DNA of 32,610 nt from the NCBI RefSeq assembly GCF_024158715.1, contig NZ_JAMZBC010000020.1, positions 1 to 32,610 of the forward strand, in the 5' to 3' direction. This stretch comes from Halomonas sp. 707D7 (lineage in GTDB: Bacteria > Pseudomonadota > Gammaproteobacteria > Pseudomonadales > Halomonadaceae). Made by a program: the position numbers and the translations under genes. Below, piece by piece: positions 1 to 7,465 of the stretch; positions within the stretch are counted from its first letter, which is position 1, and every line of letters starts with the position of its first letter. Under the pieces are notes generated by a model. The model worked only from the letters and a program-made list of their open reading frames with translations. It ran no database searches and was not told the origin of the DNA.

Positions 1-98
1 CCGTCACGAAACGGCGTGGGGAGCCCTGCGAGCTTCTCGAGGGTGGTTTCCCGCAGGTGCTCGTCGGTATCGAACACCAGCGGTGCCTGCTTGCGCCG
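1..98 (-). other. Inverted internal piece of the pcaF thiolase
   Basis: Read on the minus strand from 98 down to 1, this stretch encodes [20 protein letters not shown] followed by [13 protein letters not shown]. That is the thiolase segment (DTDEHPR...TTLE.LA.L...DG) which in PcaF-type enzymes lies directly before the [10 protein letters not shown] motif. [10 protein letters not shown] is found here on the plus strand starting at 95. The two pieces therefore belong to one protein but lie on opposite strands. They meet at a GCCGGC palindrome (95-100). Only the three or four residues GTVT expected between them are missing, and in an inversion in place these would lie just left of base 1. This may be a real small inversion or a chimeric join at a contig end; the window cannot tell which. 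Confidence 0.85.
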
Positions 99-553
99 GC
101 AACGCTTCGGGCGTCAATGATGGCGCCGCCGCCATGTTGGTGGCAAGCGAAGAGGCGGTGAAGCAGCACGGCCTCGAGCCGATGGCTAGGATCATCGGTA
201 TGGCCACCGCGGGTGTCGAGCCGCGCATCATGGGCTACGGGCCGGTTCCAGCGGTCAAGAAACTGCTGGCGCGCACCGGGGTGTCGCTCGATGAGATCGA
301 TGTGTTCGAGTTCAACGAGGCGTTTGCTGCCCAGGCGCTGGCCTGCATGCGCGATCTGGGCCTAGAGGATGACGACCCGCGGATCAACCCCAACGGGGGG
401 GCGATCGCACTCGGCCACCCGCTCGGCATGTCCGGCGCGCGGCTGCTGCTCACCGCCGCCCATGAATTACAGCAAAGCGGCAAGCGCTACGCGCTGTGCA
501 CCATGTGCGTCGGTGTCGGTCAGGGCATCGCCACGCTGATCGAACGCGCCTGA
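95..553 (+). CDS. pcaF: Beta-ketoadipyl-CoA thiolase, C-terminal fragment
   Basis: This is the C-terminal part (about 152 residues) of a thiolase. PcaF cleaves 3-oxoadipyl-CoA with CoA into succinyl-CoA and acetyl-CoA, the last step of the beta-ketoadipate pathway. Visible motifs are [41 protein letters not shown] with the catalytic His, and [10 protein letters not shown] with the catalytic Cys near the end. The [17 protein letters not shown] and C.MC.GVGQG wording fits PcaF better than short-chain acetoacetyl-CoA thiolases. The frame stays open to a GTG at 83, but that is not a real start because the sequence before 95 is the inverted upstream piece of the same gene. The atoE-like gene begins 31 bases after the stop. 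As written the gene cannot make an intact thiolase. Confidence 0.8.
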   Translation, partial: AGNASGVNDGAAAMLVASEEAVKQHGLEPMARIIGMATAGVEPRIMGYGPVPAVKKLLARTGVSLDEIDVFEFNEAFAAQALACMRDLGLEDDDPRINPNGGAIALGHPLGMSGARLLLTAAHELQQSGKRYALCTMCVGVGQGIATLIERA

Positions 554-584
554 AGGCCAAACGGATAACCATAAGAGAAGCCCC

Positions 585-1898
585 ATGCAGGCGATCACCA
601 ACGTTTCGGTACGTCTCGTACATCGCTATTTGCCTAGCGCCTTCGTTTTGGCGGTCATGCTTACCGCCATTGTCTTCGTTCTGGGCATGACCGTTGGCGG
701 CCAATCGCCGATGGCGATGTCGGCCTACTGGGGCGGCGGCTTCTCGAGCCTGTTCACCTTCGGTATGCAGATGGTATTAGTGCTGCTCACCGGCTATGTG
801 CTGGCGTTGACGCCTGCCGTACAGGCGATGCTCACCGGTCTCACCGAGCGCGCCAGTACGCCGCGCCAGGCGATGGTAATCACCATCGTGATGAGTTTCG
901 TGTGTTACTACCTGAATTGGGGTTTCGGCATGGTAGCCGGTGCCATACTGGCCCGCGAGATGGGTCGCCGTGTAGCGATTCACTTTCCGCTGATCGTGGC
1001 GGCCGCCTACGGCGGTGAACTGGTGCGCGGCCCTTCCTCGTCGATTCCTCTGGTCATCGCCACACCGGATCACTTCATGGAGGATCGCATCGGCATCGTG
1101 CCAGTGAGTCAGACGCTCTACTCTGGCTGGAACATCGCGCTAACGTGCCTACTGTTGCTGCTTCTGGTGGCCTTCTTCATGCTGCAAAAGCAGCCCGAGC
1201 GCATCGTGCGTCTCGACGATGCCGAAGACGATGACGTGCAGGCGCCTGTGCTGGAGAAGCATGCAAGCTTCTCCGACTGGATCGAGAACAGCCGCTTTCC
1301 AACGCTGTTTCTCGGCGCTCTGGCGGCGCTCTATCTCATTGGCCAGGCGGTGACTGGGCAGTTCAACATCGATCTTAACACCGTCATCATCATTTTCCTC
1401 GCCCTGGGCTTGTTACTGCATAAAAATCCTGCGACCTACCTCAAGGCAGCCGAGAAGGCGGTGGGGGCGGCGCGCGGTATCATCGTGCAGTTTCCGCTCT
1501 ATGCAGGCATTGCCGGGATGATGACCGGGGCGGGGCTGGTGACGCAGTTCTCGGAAGCGATCATCGCCATCGCCACCCCTGCCACCTTTCCGCTACTGAC
1601 GTTTCTATCTGCCGGTATCGTCAATTTCTTCATTCCCTCCGGTGGCGGGCAGTGGGCCATTCAGGGGCCGATCATGATGGAGGCGGCCGCCGCCCTTGGC
1701 GCCGACCCCGCCCAGACCATCATGGCGTTCACCTGGGGCGACGGCTGGACCAACCAGATTCAGCCGTTTTGGGCGCTGCCTCTTCTAGGGGTCGCCGGAC
1801 TCTCGGCGCGGGACATCATGGGCTATTTGATCGTTTGGCTGATGATCTCGGGAGTGGCCATTGGCGGCACCTTCGTTGCGCTGTCGGTGTTCGGGTAA
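585..1898 (+). CDS. AtoE-family short-chain fatty acid transporter
   Basis: This is a 437-residue, strongly hydrophobic inner-membrane protein of the AtoE (short-chain fatty acid transporter) family. Many membrane segments span the length, interrupted by one charged cytoplasmic stretch near residues 200-235 (QPERIVRLDDAEDDD). The family motif IPSGGGQWAIQGPI is near residue 350, followed by FTWGDGWTNQIQPFW. The ATG has an AGAGAAG ribosome site at 574-580. It sits 31 bases after pcaF and 26 before the pcaD-pcaC fusion, so it is probably co-transcribed with them. Family members move acetoacetate and other short acids. In this setting beta-ketoadipate or a related acid is a reasonable guess, but the substrate cannot be read from the sequence. 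Confidence 0.88.
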   Translation: MQAITNVSVRLVHRYLPSAFVLAVMLTAIVFVLGMTVGGQSPMAMSAYWGGGFSSLFTFGMQMVLVLLTGYVLALTPAVQAMLTGLTERASTPRQAMVITIVMSFVCYYLNWGFGMVAGAILAREMGRRVAIHFPLIVAAAYGGELVRGPSSSIPLVIATPDHFMEDRIGIVPVSQTLYSGWNIALTCLLLLLLVAFFMLQKQPERIVRLDDAEDDDVQAPVLEKHASFSDWIENSRFPTLFLGALAALYLIGQAVTGQFNIDLNTVIIIFLALGLLLHKNPATYLKAAEKAVGAARGIIVQFPLYAGIAGMMTGAGLVTQFSEAIIAIATPATFPLLTFLSAGIVNFFIPSGGGQWAIQGPIMMEAAAALGADPAQTIMAFTWGDGWTNQIQPFWALPLLGVAGLSARDIMGYLIVWLMISGVAIGGTFVALSVFG

Positions 1899-1924
1899 AC
1901 ATAAGCTGATAAAGGATACGGAGC

Positions 1925-3094
1925 ATGGCCTTTCATTCGATCAATGGGCGTAGCGTCGCCTACCGCTTGCTCGGCGCCCAAGCCAACCCGCTGGTGGTGC
2001 TGGCGCACCCGCTGGGTATGAGTCAGGCGGTCTGGGACGACGTTATCCCTGCGCTGTTACCGCGCTACCGCGTGCTCACCTGGGATCTGCCCGGCCACGG
2101 CGCGAGTCAGGCGGTGAGCGGCGAGCGCATCACCTCTTCTGAGCTGGCGGCCGAGGCGCTGGCGCTAGTGGATCTAACCGGTGCCGCGCGGTTTCACTTC
2201 GTGGGAACCTCTATTGGTGGGGTCATCGGTCAACAACTGATCAAAGCGCATGCTGAGCGCTTGACGAGCGCTATGCTCACTAACACGGGGGCTGTGATCG
2301 GCAATCCCGAACTGTGGAACACCCGCGCCGCCCGCGTGCGTGCAGAGGGGCTGTCCGCCATGGCCCAGGAGATTGTGCCGCGCTGGTTCGGACCCAAGGC
2401 GTTCGAGGCGAACCCGGCACTCAAGGCAGGCTGGAGCGTGCAGATGGGGCGTGGCGACGACGAGTCCTACGCTCAGCTTTGCGAGATGTTGGGGCGTGAG
2501 ACCTTCACCGGGCAGCTCTCCGACAAGGGCGTCAAGGTGCAGCTTCTTGGCGGCAGCGACGATCTTGCCACGCCGCTGGAAACGCTTCAGACGCTGGCCG
2601 AGGAGCTCGGCGGCGCGCCGCTCGACGTCTTCGACGGCGTTGGTCATGTACCTTCGGTGGAAGCGCCCGAGCGCTTCGTTCAGGCGCTTTTTGCAGTGCT
2701 GGCCCGTGACCTTGGCGATGTGGCCCATCAAGGCGTGGCCTACGCCACTGGCCTTGAAACGCGCAAGCAGGTTTTAGGGCGGGAGCACGTCGAGCGCTCC
2801 ACCGCCAATGCCAACAGTCTCGATGCTCCTTTCCAGCAGATGATCACCCGCCTCGCCTGGGGAGAGCTTTGGAGCAACGAAGATCTCACTCGCCGCGAGC
2901 GCAGCATGATCACGACGGGAATTCTCGCAGCGCTTGGCCGTGAGGAGCTTGCCTTGCACCTGAAAACCGCCAAACGCATTGGCCTGAGCGACGCCGAACT
3001 TCGCCAGGTACTCATGCACGTCGCCATCTACGGCGGCGTTCCTGCGGCGAATCACGCCTTTGCCCTGGCCAAGGAGTTGGGCTGGGGGGAGTGA
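1925..3094 (+). CDS. pcaL: Fused 3-oxoadipate enol-lactonase / 4-carboxymuconolactone decarboxylase
   Basis: This 389-residue protein joins two steps of protocatechuate breakdown. Residues 1 to about 262 are an alpha/beta hydrolase (PcaD, enol-lactone hydrolysis). They include the LAHPLGMSQAVWDD oxyanion region, the nucleophile elbow GTSIGG with Ser96, an acid in GGSDDLATP (Asp212 or Asp213), and His241 in GVGHVPSVEAPERF. Residues from about 275 to the end are a carboxymuconolactone decarboxylase domain (PcaC), with GLETRKQVLGREHVERS, ERSMITTGILAALGR and HVAIYGGVPAANHAF. Fused proteins of this order are known as PcaL. The start has an AAAGGA site at 1911-1916. It is the last gene before a strong terminator. 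No frameshift is seen, and both halves look catalytically complete. Confidence 0.93.
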   Translation: MAFHSINGRSVAYRLLGAQANPLVVLAHPLGMSQAVWDDVIPALLPRYRVLTWDLPGHGASQAVSGERITSSELAAEALALVDLTGAARFHFVGTSIGGVIGQQLIKAHAERLTSAMLTNTGAVIGNPELWNTRAARVRAEGLSAMAQEIVPRWFGPKAFEANPALKAGWSVQMGRGDDESYAQLCEMLGRETFTGQLSDKGVKVQLLGGSDDLATPLETLQTLAEELGGAPLDVFDGVGHVPSVEAPERFVQALFAVLARDLGDVAHQGVAYATGLETRKQVLGREHVERSTANANSLDAPFQQMITRLAWGELWSNEDLTRRERSMITTGILAALGREELALHLKTAKRIGLSDAELRQVLMHVAIYGGVPAANHAFALAKELGWGE

Positions 3095-3128
3095 TCGGCC
3101 AATCATCCAGGCAAACGCTTTAGCCAAC

Positions 3129-3164
3129 GCCCCGGTAGCGCTACCATGCGGCTACCGGGGCTTT
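3129..3164 (+). terminator. Terminator after the pcaF-atoE-pcaL unit
   Basis: A perfect 11-bp stem, GCCCCGGTAGC (3129-3139) with GCTACCGGGGC (3151-3161), closes an 11-base loop and is followed by TTTGT. It lies 34 bases after the pcaL stop. The left arm and loop also contain a separate 12-bp palindrome, GGTAGCGCTACC (3135-3146). The T run is short. Confidence 0.75.
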
Positions 3165-3207
3165 GTGCATAGAGCCCACTCGTTTATTTAGCCTGCCCAA
3201 CACGCTT

Positions 3208-3221
3208 GAGCGATTACGCTC
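3208..3221. promoter_or_regulatory. Small palindrome just before pcaQ
   Basis: GAGCG-ATTA-CGCTC is a perfect 14-bp palindrome that ends 9 bases before the pcaQ ribosome site (AGGAG, 3231-3235). It could be a binding site for the regulator's own control or a leader hairpin. It does not match the PcaQ box found downstream. Confidence 0.3.
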
Positions 3222-3239
3222 GGTGGCCCAAGGAGTTGC

Positions 3240-4163
3240 ATGCTCAACGCCCGCATCAAGCTACGCCACCTGAGTGCCTTTCTCGAAGTTGCCAAGCGGC
3301 GCAGCTTTGCTCGGGCTGCCGAGGCGTTGGCGATCACGCAGCCGGGGATCTCCAAGGCGATTCGCGAGCTCGAGGAGATTTTAGAAACGCCGCTTTTCGA
3401 GCGGCTGCCTCAAGGCGTGGCGCTGACCCAAGCCGGGTTGACGCTGCTGCGCCACGTAGGCCCTGCACTGCGGGCGCTGGACGAAGGGGTGAGTGCGGTA
3501 GGCGATAGCCATCGCGGCGCCCGGTGGCTGCGGGTGGGGGCGCTCTCTACGGTCGAGAGTCGCCTTTTGCCGCTGGCCATATCGCGCTGGCACGCCCAGA
3601 GCGATACCTGTATCTCGGTGGTATCGGGGCCAAGCGCCTACCTGCTGTCGCAACTGCGGCTGGGGGCGTTGGATCTGGTCGTGGGGCGCATGACCGAGGC
3701 TCGTGAGATCGGAGATCTTCACTTCGAGCATCTCTACTATGAGCCTTTGGTTATCGTTGCGCGTCGCGACCACCCGCTGGCGGGGGCTGCCGCAGTGGCC
3801 GGCGCTGAGCTCACCCAGTACGCCTGGGTATTGCCGCCGCCGCAAACCGCCCTGCGCCAGCAGGTGGATAGTTTCTGCGTGCGACACGCCATCAGCCCGC
3901 CCTCTATGCTGCTCGAAACGCTCTCTCTACCGGTCAGCCACCGCTACACGCTAGAGAGCGATGCCCTATGGATCGCCCCGCGTGAAGCGGTGGCGGAAGC
4001 GCTGGCCAGCGGCGAGTTGAGCGAGTTGGCGCTGCCCCTCGAGGCGCATGGCGGCTCGGTAGGCATGTGCACCAACGTCAGCATGGCGCCGTCTCTTAGC
4101 CGGGAAGCCTTCTGCGAAACCCTGCGCGAGGCGGCAGCCGAACGGCTTCTACCAAGGTCGTAA
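3240..4163 (+). CDS. pcaQ: LysR-type regulator, PcaQ-like
   Basis: This is a 307-residue LysR-family regulator. The winged helix-turn-helix spans about residues 6-65 (LRHLSAFLEVAKRRSFARAA, then ALAITQPGISKAIRELE as recognition helix), and the rest is a periplasmic-binding-like effector domain. The N-terminal wording and the position directly before pcaHG fit PcaQ, which activates protocatechuate genes in response to beta-carboxymuconate-type intermediates. The start has AGGAG at 3231-3235. It is transcribed in the same direction as pcaHG rather than divergently as in many alphaproteobacteria, and a PcaQ-type box lies four bases after its stop. The family call is secure. The PcaQ name rests on context and the box. 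Confidence 0.85.
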   Translation: MLNARIKLRHLSAFLEVAKRRSFARAAEALAITQPGISKAIRELEEILETPLFERLPQGVALTQAGLTLLRHVGPALRALDEGVSAVGDSHRGARWLRVGALSTVESRLLPLAISRWHAQSDTCISVVSGPSAYLLSQLRLGALDLVVGRMTEAREIGDLHFEHLYYEPLVIVARRDHPLAGAAAVAGAELTQYAWVLPPPQTALRQQVDSFCVRHAISPPSMLLETLSLPVSHRYTLESDALWIAPREAVAEALASGELSELALPLEAHGGSVGMCTNVSMAPSLSREAFCETLREAAAERLLPRS

Positions 4164-4166
4164 GCG

Positions 4167-4186
4167 CCATAACTCATAGGTTATGG
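4167..4186. promoter_or_regulatory. PcaQ-type operator upstream of pcaHG
   Basis: The inverted repeat CCATAAC-TCATAG-GTTATGG lies between the regulator stop (4163) and pcaH (4308). Read as ATAACT-CATA-GGTTAT (4169-4184) it matches the known PcaQ box ATAACC-N4-GGTTAA in both half-sites and spacing, with two differences. It ends about 120 bases before the pcaH start, which suits LysR activation. Confidence 0.75.
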
Positions 4187-4307
4187 GTCGAGCGGACTCT
4201 TCAATTGGCAGGTATTCGCCCACACGCCACACTCGTTGAGTCAGCGCGAGATGCCGCGTGCGCCTCGCTAATGCCCTTGAGGGCGTTGGATCAAAGAGTC
4301 TTTCGCT

Positions 4308-5027
4308 ATGCCCCATAACAATCGCTTCGTCGCCCGTGACCGACACTGGCATCCGCCGGCCTATGCGCCCGGCTACAAGACCTCCGTCGCCCGCTCGCCT
4401 CAGCAGGCGCTGGCGAGCATGCAGACCCCTACTGCATCAGAGCTGACCGGCCCTGACTTTCGCCACCTGCGTATGGGGCCCTACGACAATGACCTGTTGA
4501 TGAACTTCACCCAGGGCGAAGGCTTGCCTCAGGGGGAGCGCATCATCGTCTTCGGGCGCGTGATCGATCAGTTTGGTAAACCCGTGCCGCATACGCTGGT
4601 GGAGATGTGGCAGGCCAATGCCGGTGGCCGTTATCGCCATAAGAAGGATGCCTATCTAGCGCCGCTCGACCCGCACTTCGGCGGCGTGGGGCGTTGCCTG
4701 ACCGACGAGCAGGGTGTCTACCGCTTCCGCACCATCAAACCCGGCCCCTACCCCTGGCCCAATGACATCAACAGCTGGCGTCCGGCGCATATCCACGTAT
4801 CCGTCATGGGTCCATCGATCTCGAGCCGCCTGATCACCCAAATGTACTTCGAGGGCGATCCGCTGATTCCGCTATGCCCAATCGTGCATACGCTCAACGA
4901 TCCCGAGGCCGTAGACACCATGGTCGGTCGTCTGGACATGGCGCAAAGCAAGCCCATGGACTGCTTGGCGTATCGCTTCGACATCGTGGTGCGCGGTGAG
5001 CTGCAAACCTACTTCGAAAACCTCTAA
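4308..5027 (+). CDS. pcaH: Protocatechuate 3,4-dioxygenase beta subunit
   Basis: This is a 239-residue beta subunit, which carries the non-heme Fe(III) of the intradiol dioxygenase that opens protocatechuate to beta-carboxy-cis,cis-muconate. All four iron ligands expected for the family are visible: Tyr109 (GGRYRH), Tyr148 (GPYPWPN), His161 and His163 ([10 protein letters not shown]). The N-terminal stretch ([17 protein letters not shown]) is typical of PcaH and distinguishes it from catechol dioxygenases. The ribosome site is weak (AAAGAG about 10 bases before the ATG). pcaG follows after 15 bases. It is probably activated by the regulator through the box at 4167-4186. Confidence 0.96.
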   Translation: MPHNNRFVARDRHWHPPAYAPGYKTSVARSPQQALASMQTPTASELTGPDFRHLRMGPYDNDLLMNFTQGEGLPQGERIIVFGRVIDQFGKPVPHTLVEMWQANAGGRYRHKKDAYLAPLDPHFGGVGRCLTDEQGVYRFRTIKPGPYPWPNDINSWRPAHIHVSVMGPSISSRLITQMYFEGDPLIPLCPIVHTLNDPEAVDTMVGRLDMAQSKPMDCLAYRFDIVVRGELQTYFENL

Positions 5028-5042
5028 GGCCGGGGGACGACC

Positions 5043-5675
5043 ATGTACCAGCCCAATACTCAGCCCACCCACGACCTCATGCTACGCGAGACGGCGTCAC
5101 AAACCGCGGGCCCTTTCGTGCATATCGGCCTGGCCCTCGCCGCCGCGGGCAATCCCGAGCGAGATGAGGAGATCTGGAACGAAATGGCCAAGCCTGGCGC
5201 TGAGGGCGAGCGCATCCAGATCGTGGGCACCGTGATCGACGGCAACGGCGATCTGGTCCGTGACGCCTTTCTGGAGGCGTGGCAGGCCGACCCCGAGGGG
5301 CACTACCAGGCGAATTATGACCTGCAAAAACCGTTCAACGGCTTTGGTCGCACCGCCACGACTTTCGATCATGGCAGTGAGTGGTCACTGATCACTCTCA
5401 AGCCCGGCGCGGTGATACACCCCAACGGCACGCCGATGGCGCCGCATATCAATCTTTCCATTTTCGCGCGTGGCATAAATATCCACCTGCAAACACGGCT
5501 CTACTTCGACGATGAGATGGAGGCCAACCGCACCTGTCCGGTGCTCTCGCGCCTCGAGTCGGATAATCGCCGCCAAACACTGATCGCCAAGCGCGAAGAG
5601 GGTGGCGAGATGGTGCGCTACCGCTTCGATATTCGCCTGCAGGGGCCCGGAGAGACGGTGTTTTTCGATTTCTAA
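5043..5675 (+). CDS. pcaG: Protocatechuate 3,4-dioxygenase alpha subunit
   Basis: This is a 210-residue alpha subunit that pairs with PcaH to form the active heterodimer unit; it shares the intradiol fold but has no iron ligands. Typical PcaG wording is ETASQTAGPFVHIGLA near residue 17, GNGDLVRDAFLEAWQAD, GFGRTATTFD and APHINLSIFARGINIHLQTR. Where PcaH has the ligand pair HIH, this protein has HINLSIF, as expected. The ORF begins 15 bases after pcaH with GGGGGA ahead of the ATG, and a clear terminator follows, so pcaHG is a two-gene unit. Confidence 0.96.
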   Translation: MYQPNTQPTHDLMLRETASQTAGPFVHIGLALAAAGNPERDEEIWNEMAKPGAEGERIQIVGTVIDGNGDLVRDAFLEAWQADPEGHYQANYDLQKPFNGFGRTATTFDHGSEWSLITLKPGAVIHPNGTPMAPHINLSIFARGINIHLQTRLYFDDEMEANRTCPVLSRLESDNRRQTLIAKREEGGEMVRYRFDIRLQGPGETVFFDF

Positions 5676-5699
5676 TCAGGCTGTCGTCACCCTTTCTTG

Positions 5700-5728
5700 A
5701 AGCGCTGAGCCTAATGGCCAGCGCTTTT
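5700..5728 (+). terminator. Terminator of pcaHG
   Basis: AAGCGCTG (5700-5707) pairs with CAGCGCTT (5719-5726). After one bulged A, GCC (5709-5711) pairs with GGC (5716-5718) around a TAAT loop. The hairpin runs into TTTTATTG. Confidence 0.8.
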
Positions 5729-5848
5729 ATTGATTTCAGGGTGTAATGCGATCGAGTGAGAGCCTGCTTCAAACCATGGAAGTGGCAAAAGATAGACCAA
5801 GGTCGATTAGCCCCGAATGGGGCGGTGGATTAAGCTGAATGCAATGCA

Positions 5849-5876
5849 ACGAACTATTGTTCGTATGGCGAACGAA
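5849..5876. promoter_or_regulatory. Three-half-site operator before the TRAP genes (IclR-family type)
   Basis: Three copies of the CGAAC word occur within 28 bases: ACGAAC (5849-5854), its inverse GTTCGT (5859-5864), and CGAACGAA (5869-5876). The inner pair reads GTTCG-TATGG-CGAAC (5859-5873). This has the same 5-5-5 layout as the Pseudomonas PcaR site GTTCG-ATAAT-CGCAC. Three half-sites, two inverted and one direct, is also the layout described for Acinetobacter PcaU. The array ends 29 bases before the dctP start. No IclR-family gene is in this window, so the regulator would be encoded elsewhere. Confidence 0.55.
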
Positions 5877-5905
5877 AAGCTGCTTCCCTACCTCTGGAGC
5901 TTACA

Positions 5906-6934
5906 ATGAAAACGATCCTCTCACGCTGCCTTCTGACGGCTGCCGTCGCGGGTATGAGCATTAGTACCGCGCATGCCACCACGCTACGCATGGCTCACTT
6001 CTGGCCGGCTGCCTCTGGCGTCAATGAAGATATCCTGCAGGTATGGGCCGATACCGTGGCGGAGGAGTCCGGTGGTGAGCTCACGGTGCAGATGTTCCCG
6101 TCGGGCACCCTGGCCAAGCCTGATTCTATCTATGAGGCGGCGGCCAACGGTATTGCCGATATCGGTGCTACCGCTCAGGGTTACACCGCTGGGCGCTTCC
6201 CGCTGTCGCAGATCGTCGAGCTGCCGGGCATTGCCACCTCTGCCACCCAAAGCGCCTGCGTGCTGCAAACGCTCTATGACGATGGTCTTCTTGATAGCGA
6301 GTATGAGGATACCCGACCGCTGTTCATGTTCACCACCGGCCCTGGCGGTATCCACACCATCGACACTGATGTCCAGACGCCCGCAGATTTGGCGGGTCTG
6401 CGTATTCGTCGTCCGACGGCGGTCGCCGGTGAGATGCTCGAAAACATGGGCGCCACGCCCGTAGGCATGCCCGCGCCGGACATCTATACCTCCATGCAGC
6501 GGGGCGTCGTCGACGGCTTGAGCTTCCCCTGGGAGGGGCTTGGCAGCTTCCGTATCAATGAGCTGGTTAATTATCACACGGAAGTACCGTTTTATAATTT
6601 GATCTTCGTCGCGACGATGAACAAGCGCACCTACGATGGCCTTACCCCCGAGCAGCAGGCGGTCATCGACAACAACTCAGGCATGGCCTGGGCAGCACGC
6701 GCCGGTGAAGTGTTCGATCGCTTGGACGTTGAAGGCAAGCAGGAGGCCGTCGAGGCGGGCCACACCATTCGCGAAATCGAAAATCCGCTCCAGCATCCTG
6801 ACTGGCAGGCACCGCTCGAAGCGGGTATCGAAGCGTATCTCACCCAGCTTGAGGAACGCGGCTTGAGCCAAGCCCATGACGTCTACGAAGCGGCACAGGC
6901 GGCCAGCGCAAGCTGTTCAAGCCCCCAGGAGTAA
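5906..6934 (+). CDS. TRAP transporter periplasmic solute-binding protein (DctP family)
   Basis: This is a 342-residue extracytoplasmic binding protein of the DctP family, which captures an organic acid for the DctQ/DctM membrane pair. A signal peptide ends at about AHA-TTLR (cleavage after residue 24). The mature protein shows the family core: LRMAHFWPA, EESGGELTVQMFPSGTLA, the region LAGLRIRRPTA with the conserved carboxylate-binding Arg near 168, and MQRGVVDGLSFPWEG. It is first in a three-gene operon (4-base gap to dctQ) and follows the operator at 5849-5876. Its position between pcaHG and the pobA regulator suggests an aromatic acid such as 4-hydroxybenzoate or protocatechuate as ligand; this is inference. 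Confidence 0.93.
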   Translation: MKTILSRCLLTAAVAGMSISTAHATTLRMAHFWPAASGVNEDILQVWADTVAEESGGELTVQMFPSGTLAKPDSIYEAAANGIADIGATAQGYTAGRFPLSQIVELPGIATSATQSACVLQTLYDDGLLDSEYEDTRPLFMFTTGPGGIHTIDTDVQTPADLAGLRIRRPTAVAGEMLENMGATPVGMPAPDIYTSMQRGVVDGLSFPWEGLGSFRINELVNYHTEVPFYNLIFVATMNKRTYDGLTPEQQAVIDNNSGMAWAARAGEVFDRLDVEGKQEAVEAGHTIREIENPLQHPDWQAPLEAGIEAYLTQLEERGLSQAHDVYEAAQAASASCSSPQE

Positions 6935-6937
6935 GGC

Positions 6938-7465
6938 ATGCAGCGTTCTCTGGAAAGGGTCAGCCATTGGCTGGCCCTAGTGTGTCGTTGGGTAGCGGCT
7001 TTGGCACTCGTGGCACTTTTGATGGTGACGATTACCGATGTGAGTACGCGCTATCTCTCGCGGCTGACCGAAGGGGCGATCGCCCTGCGCGTGAGTGGAA
7101 GCGTGGAACTGGTGAGCTATTTGATGCTCTGTTCGCTGTTGGCGGCGATGGCGGCCAACGTCGAGAAGAGTCAAGTGGTGGTCGAGGCGTTTTCCCATCG
7201 ATTACCCCAGGGTATCAAAAACCGTCTGCAGGGCATTTATCTTCTCGGTTTCGCGGCACTGGGTATCATCCTTTTTATCGGCCTGCTCGACTCGGCAGCG
7301 GCGGCCACGCGTCACGGCGAAATTACCCAGGATTTGCGCCTGCCTATGGGGCCGATCTATTACGCCGCAGCGGGGTTGAGTCTGCTGTTAGGTATACGTA
7401 GCGCGCTCCATGCGTTACTCGGCGCCCTGTTCGGCTTGCAAGAGGAGGTGGCTCATGGGGAGTGA
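6938..7465 (+). CDS. TRAP transporter small membrane subunit (DctQ family)
   Basis: This 175-residue protein has four predicted membrane segments (about residues 12-35, 52-70, 93-115 and 134-155), the normal layout of the small TRAP subunit that bridges binding protein and large permease. The family feature ITDVSTRYLSR follows the first helix. It begins 3 bases after the dctP stop, and its end overlaps the start of dctM by 11 bases, so translation of the two is probably coupled. Confidence 0.9.
   Translation: MQRSLERVSHWLALVCRWVAALALVALLMVTITDVSTRYLSRLTEGAIALRVSGSVELVSYLMLCSLLAAMAANVEKSQVVVEAFSHRLPQGIKNRLQGIYLLGFAALGIILFIGLLDSAAAATRHGEITQDLRLPMGPIYYAAAGLSLLLGIRSALHALLGALFGLQEEVAHGE

Noticed and set aside
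83..94. GTG at 83 as start of a short thiolase-like protein
   Set aside because: The bases before 95 belong to the inverted thiolase piece, and the remainder lacks the N-terminal half with the first catalytic Cys, so this is a fragment and not a small gene.
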